This document shows positions 48,412 to 58,400 of a stretch of DNA of 64,000 nt, piece by piece (position 1 is the first letter of the stretch; the number at the start of each line of letters is the position of its first letter). This DNA comes from Guyanagaster necrorhizus (lineage: Eukaryota > Basidiomycota > Agaricomycetes > Agaricales > Physalacriaceae). The notes beneath the pieces are model-generated. The model did no database searches. It was not told the origin of the DNA and saw nothing but the letters and a program-made list of their open reading frames with translations. The translations under genes and the position numbers were made by a program. The DNA lies in assembly GCF_019112545.1 (NCBI RefSeq), contig NW_025064914.1:288334-352333 (forward strand), read 5' to 3'.

Positions 48412-48985
48412 ATGTCAAGATTTAAATCACACAGCCTCCATCCCAGCTCTTGGAGACGTTCGTCAGCTCGACGAATTGATATGATCATCAAGGCACTAAT
48501 ACATCTCGGCGGAGCCACTGGGCGACTCGGTGAACCATTCCGATGGCAGCGCATGATCTTCCAGAAACTATCATTCAGTAGTATGGACGACTTGTCAATC
48601 CACAGTATACCGGCGACAACATTTTCGAGTCTTGTGGTATATTCTTCATGAATCCTTACCTTCGGCATATCGACCTTGTACTTTTTACGTGTACATACTA
48701 CAGGCACAGAGGTATTGGGATGCTACATCGCAAAACCTTTTTCCTGATGCACTACGGCCTATAGTATATTTCGTTGCCCGAGTATCTCAGCTGGATTCAA
48801 TTACTACTTCCAGTATACTCGAGATGTTCTTGATGGAAAATTTGGCACCAGTGTGGTGTTTCAACAGTAGTCAAATTACGGAAAGCCTATTGTACAGTAT
48901 TTACAGAGGAAAGAGACAATACTCGGGTCAAATAGCTATGGCAAACACGGTCACCTTACCACTGTTCGCTGGCAGGACGCACTGA
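48412..48985 (+). CDS. Possible two-exon gene of unknown function
   Basis: An ATG at 48412 opens a frame containing RRIDMIIKALIHLGGATG and PFRWQRMIFQKLSFSSMDD. A GTGGTA...TACTACAG segment (48636-48703) can be spliced in phase into RYWDATSQNLFPDALRPIVY and SILEMFLMENLAPVW, ending at 48985. The product would be about 170 residues, unrecognised. Its 3' end overlaps the end of the convergent SDR gene by about 30 bp, which weakens the case a little. Confidence 0.3.
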
Positions 48986-50089
48986 TGGACACATTCATGA
49001 TTAGACGAAAAGAATTGCTGAGCAACATTTCACTTACGATCCAATTCCCACGTCCACGCTGTTTTTTCTTGTTCGGCAAGATTGAGGTACGCCTATAGAA
49101 GGTGGGAGTCAGCAACAGGATAAATGCACGAATCCGGAAAGCGCACTTGAGCGATACTATCTGGGTTGAGCCCGACCATGCGTTCACCGTTTCGCTCAAT
49201 AGCGGACCCGGTTTTGATAACTGAAAATCCACAAGAGAAGCTTATTATCAGAAAGTGGAGAACACGTACGTCCATCTACAATAGCCTGCGGGTATGTCAG
49301 TGAATAATGGCTATATTGTACAGAATCGAGCAGACACTCACATGCGAGACCTGAAAACAAGTCAAGAACAAGCAAGGACGGCCAAACATTGACAGAAACG
49401 TACATGAATTTCATCTCTCGGCCCAAACTCCTTTGCCAAGCTCTGCGAAAGAGCCCTGGTACCATGTTTCGCAGCAGCAAACGCGCTCGTCGTCCTGTTC
49501 CCCCTCAAACTCGCGGTAGCCCCGGTAAATATGAGCGCCCCCCTGCCGACTTTATCATCCGGCGGGGTGCTCAGCAGCCTAGTGATAACATTTTTGGAGA
49601 ACGAGAACGCGGCGACGACGTTCGTGTCCAGCGTCTCCACTACCTCGTCCTCCGTAATCTCCAAGAACGACTTCCACACCGCATGTCCGACATTGAACAG
49701 CGCAGCGCGCAAGGCATACTGCGATGGCGGATAATACGAGCCAATCGACTCGAACGCAGAGGTGATGGACGCCGGCCTGTACGAGGGGACGGAGAATGCT
49801 TTTGCCTGTAGTAGCTAGGTTTCAATTCGGAGAGACATGAATGAACATCGGGCCATCGGCTCACCGTACCGCCAGCTTTTGAGATTTCTTCGGCCAGTGC
49901 ATCGAGACCACCACCACTTCGAGTGCGCGAGATGAGTGCGACTGAGTAACCATTCTTGGCAAACAGGCGCCTGGAAAAGTTTAAGCGGGTACTAACAGAA
50001 TTTTAGAGGTATGCGTACGCCGCGGCGGCACCAGTACCGGTAGAGTTACCTACTCCAGCCACAATGAACAGAGGTTTGAGAAGAGCCAT
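48956..50089 (-). CDS. Atypical short-chain dehydrogenase/reductase
   Basis: SDRs are NAD(P)-dependent oxidoreductases with a Rossmann fold. The N-terminus MALLKPLFIVAGVGNSTGTG carries the glycine-rich dinucleotide motif; GYSVALISRTR marks strand 2. The usual NAG is replaced by NVG (ALFNVGHAVWKSF). The active-site region reads IFTGATASLRGNRTTSAFAAAKHG, so Phe occupies the place of the catalytic Tyr before the conserved Lys. Introns are seen at 50018-49971, 49864-49806 and several beyond 49440, ending in AYLNLAEQEK, AWTWELDLRP and a stop at 48956. The length of about 280 residues is normal. Without the Tyr it may act unusually or be non-catalytic. It is about 5.3 kb upstream of the polyketide synthase, so a tailoring role is possible but unproven. 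Confidence 0.82.
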
Positions 50090-50887
50090 CAAGAGCAAAG
50101 ACAAGAAGACAGCCGCGTCAAATGCCGTTTAACCGGAACGGCTATGATGTCACGGCCCCATCATGATGTCACCCTGGGTGCGTTCATAAGGGAGCTTTCC
50201 GGTTTTGTAGACATGTCTTCGTGTCCATCGTTGATTGAATATCGTTGTCTCCAACATCTTCGAGTAGGTCCCCTGTGACTTCGGTAGTCTTTCCGCAAAC
50301 CACTAGTACCGTTCTGTCTACGTCGATGGCAACTACTGCCCCGTAAGTTAACCTGTACTCCTAGTGTCATTTATCTGGCGGCTAACTCTCCACAATGTCA
50401 CTAGTAGTGAGATAACCGTTTGTGAATATACGACTACGGTATCCACATCTAGTGGCTGCGCATATAGAACAATCCAATATTCGAAGACTAACTGTCCCAT
50501 TCCGTGTACAGATCATCGTCATTTATTTGCTTTTGGTGTGTTGGAAATCCCTGGTGATGCGCAGGGTAGATCTGCAAAGGCTCCAGCTTGAAAGAAGCCA
50601 TGGACATCCTTCTTTCCCTCCCTAGTGTGCTGCAATACCTTTTTGGAATTTGAACTTCTTGACGCTTCCCTTTTACATCCGATCCGACTGCACGAGAATG
50701 TTTCTCAAACAAACGTTATGGACCAGGCGGCGGCCTACCTCACGGCGCGTGGATTGCCCTCCATCTGAATCAACAGCGCGACAGATCAAGCGTAGATGAT
50801 TTCTATATCATTCCATGTGTTTACTACAGCAATGTACACGAGGAAAGAAACGATGCACAGAACTGGCAGCAAGCTGTGACAACAAAG
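50090..50887. other. Intergenic, no supported gene
   Basis: No recognisable coding. Small open frames at 50364-50625 lack motifs. Confidence 0.4.
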
Positions 50888-51538
50888 TTTAGTCCGTCGT
50901 TGAGTTGACATTCGTCGCCGACTCAGGAAGACCTATGAAGGAGGCGACGAACGAATCGTAGCTATTTTTGCTGAAATCCGGAGGAGACGACATGAGCGAA
51001 ATCCAGATATCGGCAGGCATCTCCGATGCATTGGTGATATAACGAGCACCTGCAGCATAGGCGGCAGGGAAATGCTTTTCGATGAATTCGTCGTTCCATT
51101 CCGCATAGATAAGTTCGTCGAGCGAAGGGTCGGGCGACGTTGGATCCGAAAAACCTGGAGGTGTGGCTTGGTCTGATTTATACTTCGCATTATCCTGTAC
51201 GTCGCTACGAGAATGGGGTCAGACTTCCAACATTCAGCCATAGTCAAGTACGAGCACAGACGGCGAAGGTACGCGCTCAGGCGGCTTTTCCGCTCTAAGC
51301 AGAACAATGAGCACCGGAGCCATCTGGAAAGAATATGTAGGATGACAAGAAACGCACCTAGCTGCCGCGTGAATTTTGGAGAAGTTCAGGTGATGAGAGA
51401 GGCCAACATGATTTCGAAATTTCAAGTCGCATTGGGCACACTTGTAGATTTCTTGCTGATTCTGTGGTTAAAGAGATCGCTTATAACATCCCAGAGATAG
51501 GAAAATAATTGACGAACCTGTTCTGCAGTTAGTCCCAT
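50888..51538 (-). CDS. Small single-finger C2H2 protein
   Basis: The ATG at 51538 (MGLTAEQ) splices into NQQEIYKCAQCDLKFRNH and VGLSHHLNFSKIH, one complete C2H2 finger. A second intron (about 51363-51300) leads to AEKPPER, and a third (about 78 nt) to DNAKYKSDQATPPGF. The final exon is long and acidic, with DELIYAEWNDEFIEKHFP and MPADIWISLMSSP, and ends at 50888. Phases agree through all joins. A single finger plus acidic tail fits a small regulatory protein; it could regulate the nearby synthase, but that is only position-based inference. Family not recognised. Confidence 0.6.
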
Positions 51539-54500
51539 GATATTGAGAATCTGCACTATTGGGTTGAATCAAACGGAGAAAGTTGCGGAAGAGCGAATGA
51601 AGACTCAGCGTCCACAACCGACCTTATATACGTGCTGCGCGTAAATTAGTTGACCAGTTGACTTGGTTCTTCAGGTTCGTCTTAAACAAAGACCTTCGGA
51701 GTACAATAGGAAGTCAATTCAAGGTCCATAATTCCGTAAGTGTCTGTTTCATCCGGTTAGCAAAGATCTAGCGCAATCAAAAGGAGAAAAAGGGTTTGTT
51801 CCATATTGCTTGTTGAAGCAAGAGTTGTGATAAATCTGGAACTTTTGCGTAGGTCATAACACATCACCGAGTACGGACAATGAGGCAAAGGTGGCGTAAC
51901 GCCGGCGGCACAATTGTGAATGACGTTGCGAGGCAACTGCCGGTCCTACAATTTCACCACAGTGGGCAACGCAATTATAGAACATTGGGTGTCTTGTACT
52001 CGTACGTAAATGTTGGCCTATAATCCTCGAGCTGCATGACGCCCTGATATGAGCATCAGCGTGGGACGAGACCGATAGACGTATGCAGCCCCATAAGTAG
52101 GTACAAGTTCACCTTATATAAGCTTACTGAATGGAAAAACAGTGCAAAAGACCAGTGTTGTACGGTCACCAGACCATGAGCCGAATTCAAGATTTCCGGC
52201 AGAACTGCGGGGCAAGGCAAATGACCTTGATCTTCACTCTATGGCTGTGGGGCCACATGTAAAAATAGTTTTTGACTTTGTTGTTTGTGTTCGGTACCCC
52301 TTAACCTAGTCAGGCAAGATCACGGTGGCGTGGGTAAAGTCACGGTCACTTGGTGGCCCATCGTGCTTCGGCAACTGTCGCGCGATCGCACAACACTGCC
52401 AAAGACCCACGCAGGAAGAACAATTCAGATAAATGATCGGTCACTGAAATCCGACCGGACTCAAATAGCTTTCCACGACCCTTAGAGGTGGAGAAATGAG
52501 AGACATGAGTAATGGAGCTCGGACGGCAAATTGATACTGTGAGAAAACCTCACGTATGATCAAATCACAACTACAGGCGAAGTGTCGTTGTGTCCTTTTC
52601 TCTCGAGCATCTCAATCACCAGCGTCGACACTGTCCACTATCATTCTGGCCTAGAAGCGACAGCAGTAGCCTCTCGAGTTTCTCATCCACTCTCCTTCGG
52701 CCCTGCAATTGCCAGCAGCACGCTACTCACGCAAATTGAAGCACTAAATTAATCATTAGCCTGGGCAGTCTCAGTCATGATTAGCCGCGATTATGATAGT
52801 GATTATCATTATGGACACGACTTAGTTGATAGAATTGTGGGAGAATCGTCGGATCCCCTCTTGGTGGCGGCGATTCAACGAATCCCACGATTTTCAGTCA
52901 CAGCGATTATGGTTTCGATTACCCTTGATGTCAAAAGCTTGGTAGCTGCCTTACGTACCATCCACAGGAGAGAATCGTTAAAGGCTGAAGAAGCAAAGGT
53001 GGGTCAGAGTTCGGTGCGATTCTCCCACGATTGCGGATGCATATAATCGTCATAGGAATTGCGGTCAGAATCGCGACTCTGACCACCACCCCTAATGGGA
53101 TTCACCGGTTTTTACTGGTTTGGATGTGTCTAGTCTTGCTGTTTTTGTGTCTGACACGGCTCTAATAAAGAGGGATATAGTATACGACGTTCAGCACTTA
53201 TCGACACGGGTCCACCAACTCGAGGATCCAAGCATTCATCTATGTCAACCCGACCAGCGAGATTCCCTGTATCCGGTCTCTTCGTCGAGACAAGGTAAAT
53301 GGAGAGTTAACAGAATATAGTTGAATGTCCCCCCCACAATCTGTACTTAAATGAAACCCATCATTAGCGAGGATGCCTTTGGCCGCCTGGAGAAACTTGA
53401 AGTCTAATCTGTCAGTTCAAAGGTCAGGTGATCTTCGCCGTTCGATCTTGTCATACAAAACTATAGTGTAGAAATAGAACCATCGTCTTGCTGTTGCCGT
53501 TTAACCTGAAGGACGCCTGGGATCTACTAGTATGTCGCGGTATTTGGAGTTTTCATGAAGACTGCGCAAGCCGAGTGTGAGGTAAGAACCTGCTGTTCTC
53601 TATTTCCTGTAGCTGTCGAGCTAGTGCATAGGAAGGTGACCAAGGTTTCGTAGAAGGTATCATCGCCAGCAGTATCATAAAGTTATACTTTGGTTCTGCT
53701 TACATGTTAGAACTCGCGGTGCAGGGTTGAGTGCGTAAGTACTAATGTTCAGAACAATCACGCTAGCGATGCCCTACAAAATACAGTGCGTTTATACTAC
53801 CGGATTATGTAGAATATACTAGAATGGATGAGAAAATTATCACTAATAAAATGAGTAAGCGTCCCAGGGAATATGGGGAGAATGAGCCAGAATATTCATG
53901 GGAGCTCGAACATCTAAATATAGAAATCCATATTTCAAAACATGTCACCTCCAGCGTCTGTCACACCCACTATATAGCGCCCCTTGCCATCCTTCTAGAT
54001 TGGCTGTCTTCACTTCTGGTCTGCTCATATATTCGCGATGTTCTGAGAATGATCGCGGGTAGTATGGAGGTATCGTCTGCGTTACTCGGGAAGTAAGTTT
54101 TCGAACCCCCAAAGGTGCCGTGACTCATTGGTTCATACCTGTTTTTGTAGTTTCCGCAGAACCTTATAGACGAGGCCATTTATTATGGTTTAAGCTTTGA
54201 TGGCGCACCACATTGAATTGGCGGGCGCTTGTTTGAAATCGCATTGAGTACACTTTCTTGGAGACAACGGATGGTGTCCAATGAATCGTGCACCGTTTCT
54301 ATAGCTCCCACTGATTGAATAGTATTTGTTGTTACTTATCTCCACAGGTCAATGCTTGGCGTTGCATTCACCGTCAGGAACATTCTCTGAACAGTGATTT
54401 ACAAAGCTTGATGATAGGTGACGTTTACAGATATCCGGATGGTCAGGCTGCCAGGTGTGGTCTTGAGGAACAAAACAAGGTGTGGTGGCGGTTGACGTGG

Positions 54501-54662
54501 TCTAGTCGTAAATCACCTTTTGAACAAGAGAGCCTCCAATTCATTTTTTCCACAGGCTGCAGGCGGATGCTAAGGACCTGAATAGACTGCAATAGTCATC
54601 GTGGATTATTGCTGTGTGATCTGTGGTGGGCTTCATTACATTATAGACATTTACGAGATCAC
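51539..54662. other. Intergenic; hairpin-rich segment near 52.8-53.1 kb, otherwise nothing supported
   Basis: No coding sequence recognised. Open frames at 52777-53046, 53824-54096 and 54315-54581 lack family motifs. Confidence 0.4.
52770..53095. repeat. Inverted-repeat element, possible MITE
   Basis: GTGGGAGAATCG near 52839 pairs perfectly with CGATTCTCCCAC near 53021. The segment ends with a near-perfect palindrome GTCAGAATCGCGACTCTGAC (about 53068-53087) and is rich in GATTAT/ATAATC words. Outer limits and target duplications are not clear. Confidence 0.4.
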
Positions 54663-55060
54663 ATGGATCAACGTCCAGCATATGTAAGTGCGCCTGGAGT
54701 GCCAATTTTCGATAACTTCACTCCCATGGATACTCTCCGTCAGTCTGCATTGTATCGAGCCGCCGAGCAGCCTCTTACCGGAGCGGCTTTGGACCTTAAC
54801 AATATTCAAGGTGATATTCTGTAGGCCCTGCCTCCTCTAACAATCATTGCGCTCCAGACTAACTATGACGTCGACAACGGCGGGTTCCCGGAAAAGATAG
54901 AGACCTTCCTCTTCTTCCAGGTCACCAACGCAAATATATTCAAGACTCACCTCAAGCTATTCATCCCCTTCGTGAAGACGACCGCATAGGTCATCGCTGA
55001 TCGCAATTCCATCGATGAGTACAAGCCTTGCGCGTTCCCCCCCCTATCTGACAATTGCCG
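54663..55060 (+). pseudogene. DyP-type peroxidase, 5' relic
   Basis: From MDQRPAYVSAP the frame reads to ALDLNNIQGDIL, the family's N-terminal hallmark. A TAG follows at once (54822-54824). The same region continues as PEKIETFLFFQVTNANIFKT and LKLFIPFVKTTA, then another TAG and VIADR. This is the first part of a DyP peroxidase, a secreted or cytosolic haem enzyme used by mushrooms on dyes and lignin-related compounds. The catalytic GxxDG and haem-ligand regions are absent. The relic ends some 350 bp before the synthase start codon, so the remainder was lost and the synthase promoter now lies over its former body. Confidence 0.75.
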
Positions 55061-55412
55061 GTACCTTACCACATGTACATTGCAATTATCTTCCTTGTCA
55101 TCTGTGGAGAACATGACGTTGCCCTTAAGAATGGTTGGCGGCACCATGGCGTCTCTTCTGCCGTGTACCGATAGATACTCCGTCTCCAGTTCGCGTGACT
55201 GAACGGACGCATTTCGCTATGGAATGAATGCTATTATTGGAAGACAGCGTGGAAGACACGGGATTCGAAGCAGTCAGGGGAGATGACTTTTATCCTTTTT
55301 TATCTGACAGGGTCTCTTTTATCCCCTTCAAGGGCGTCGCATTTGGAACTTTGATATCTGGAACTCTCACTTCGCAACCTTGTGTAGCGCCGTTCCTCAA
55401 CTCTCCTTGGCC
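55061..55412 (+). promoter_or_regulatory. Upstream region of the polyketide synthase
   Basis: About 350 bp between recognisable peroxidase sequence and the ATG at 55413. Pyrimidine-rich tracts (CTTTTATCCTTTTTTATC near 55288, CTCTTTTATCCCCTTC near 55314) precede the start. The frame is open upstream to 55380 but has no earlier ATG there, so 55413 is chosen. Confidence 0.4.
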
Positions 55413-58400
55413 ATGGTCTATTTTCCTGGAGAGACGATTATCGACGTCTTTCGTCGTATCTGCTCATCTGAACATGCCAACAACGACGCGCTGAAGTGTG
55501 GAGATGATCAATGGTCCTACGCCGAATTGGATTCTATCACACAGTTCCTCAGTGAACGATTTGAAGAGGAATACGGGTCTCATCCAGTTGTCGCTTTTAT
55601 CGGTGAAAACCATCCGTATCTTTTTGCGTGTCTGTTCGCAGTGTGGCGTATCGGTGGTATAGTCGCGCCAATAGATCATCATGCCCCAAAGCATATGATG
55701 GATGCTATGCTTCGTATCGTGAATCCAGCAGTTGTCGTCGTCCCTTCGAATGTTCTTGCCATCCAAACCTTGGTGAAAGGTACGAATTTTGGGTCATGTG
55801 TTAGAAATACTAAGTCTTCTATAGACATGCACATTCCTCTCCATGTTTTCGATGCCGAGGATAACATTTTCGCCACCTATAAACACCGGTGCTCACAAAA
55901 CAACAAGGTCATACTGACTGGTCATTCCCACCCATCTGACACATGCCTCCTTGTCTTCACCTCCTCAGCATCCGATATTTCCAATCTTAAATGTGTACCT
56001 TTAACACATGCTACGGTCATTGACCGGTGCCGCTCTCAAGTCTCCTGGCTGAAGAAAAATTTTCCCCATCAATCGTTTGACCGCCTTCGTGTTCTTGGAT
56101 GGTCCCCATGGTTCCATGCCATCGGGCTGAGTCACGACATCGGAGCCTGCACCATCTTGACAGCAGGATGTTACATCTTCGCTCTGATGCCATCTGGATA
56201 TTCAGCGGTACATCAGAGATTGATAGGGTCTCGTACCCTTGCCGAACTCCTTTTGGATTCCGTATCGGAAGAGAAAGCCGACATTTTTACAGGAGTTCCT
56301 TGGTTTTTTGAGGTTCTTAGGGATGGCTGGGCAATGGAAACTGACGTCACTCGCCAAGTGTGTATTACAAATTCCCTTAGAAGCTTCAAGGCTCTAGCGG
56401 CTGGTGGTGCGTCGATGAGCGCGGATGTTTTGGAATGGTCGCGGCAGCTTGATTTGCCCTTGGTTCTGGCAATCGGGATGACGGAATTCGGAGGTATTTA
56501 AGTGTTGCTCTTTCGTCCGTATGGTTAGACTCATTTGATTGGAATAGGACCACTGTTTCATGGGTTACCACCCCGAACTGAGGGCGAAAATGGCTGGGAT
56601 ATTGATGACTGTCTCATTTCTGACGCCAGTCTATACATAGATGACAAGGACAGTTCAGAGAAAGGAACAGGTTAGCATTAGGCTTTAGTCGTCGTATCAG
56701 CTGCTAAAAATGTCTCACAGGCGAGTTATGGGTTACCAGCAAGACCATTGCTAAGGGCTACTTGCACCACGATTCATCCGCGTTCACGGCAGGCGTCGAA
56801 GGTAGCATTACCTTCCGCACGGGAGATATATACACCAGAACTTCCAATAATAGGTTGGTTTGGAAAGGCCGAAAGGAGGATTTCATCCAGGTTTGTTACT
56901 CATTGTAGCTAACGCACTGTGCTAATCATATATTCCGTCATTTTCAGCTAGATTCAGGTGAAATAATGGATCCACGAATTCACGAGAAGACTTTTGATGA
57001 TAACCCAGTCATTGCCCGGTCTTGCATTATCGGGAACAATTTCCTTCGTGGCGCATCGCAGTTTCTTTGTCTGATCGTCGAACTCATGCCAGAGGCTACT
57101 TTAACACGAAAGGAAGCATACGAACAGGTGACCAAGACTGTGGGTACAGTCAATATATCTTTGCCGCCTCCATTACGCATACTGTGGAGTCGCATCCTGA
57201 TCCTTGGACCCGATTCATCAATTCCCTTAAACAGGAAGCATCTTGTTTGGCGTAAGAAACTGGAGAGTCTATTCTGGGATCTTGTCAAGGGGTTGCCCGC
57301 GCCATCTCCTGCAGCTACCTCTTCTCAACGCTCGGGATCTTGGACAACCGAAGCTGCAAAAGACATTGTGATCCAGTCAGTGTCGATCGCGTTAGGGTTA
57401 TCTGAAGACATCCTCCTGGCACATTCCGATGCAAGTTTTGCTGAGGTAGAGGTCGCTATTTATTCCTATTGATACTATAAGGATTGATTCTTGTTCTAGC
57501 TTGGAATGGATTCTGCAATGGCGTTGATGATCATCAATTCAATAAATGGCCGACTGCGCCTTGATCTTCCTCTAAACGCTTGTCACACTTATATCGATCT
57601 CGAGTCCCTAACTCATGCAGTCCATGTAAAGCTCGGACTTGTCAATGACCCAAACATTACTGGCTCGCAGGCTGCTCATTTCCCGAGGTCAATCGATGAT
57701 GTAGTAGTCGTCGGTCAGGCCATGCGCCTTCCTGGAGATATCAATAATATAGATTCGTTCTGGAACGCTCTCGTCGAGAAGCGTCAGGACCTCATTATCT
57801 CGATACCATCTGACCGATGGGACCATAAAGGCTTTTACACGACCTCTAAACCTGCTCGTCCTTGCGACATCACTTTCGATAAAGCTGGTTTTGTCGATTA
57901 CGCCAGCTTCGACAACAGTTTCTTCGGCATAAGCTCCGCGGAAGCGTTGTTTGTAGCGCCATCTATCAGGTTAACCCTCGAGGCTGCGTTCGAAGCTCTA
58001 GAAAATGCCAATATCCCGCAGTCGCGTGTCAAAGGTACTGATATGGGCGTTTTTGTTGCGACTGGATTGGATGAAGGTTACCAACAGCTATTGTTTCTCG
58101 ATCAAGGCTATGCGGGTAGTTGATTTGTCGTCTGTCGTTAGCTGTGGCTGACCATTATTTTCAGCATATACTCGTTATTATGGCACTGGTATCGCTAATA
58201 GTACTGCTTGCGGTAGGATCAGCTAGTGAGTGGGATTTTACTGCGAAACGGGCTCGTTCTCATGGTAATAAAGTTTGTTAGACATTCATGGACCTTCTAT
58301 AGCAGTCGATACTGCATGTAGCGGTAGCCTCGTTGCATTAGATCAAGGTTTGATACTCTACAATTTGAGATATTTCATTTCCAACGATTCTGAATAGCCG

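Noticed and set aside
55380..55412. Earlier start for the synthase at 55380
   Set aside because: The first codon there is TTG; the first ATG in frame is 55413 and begins a normal ligase N-terminus.
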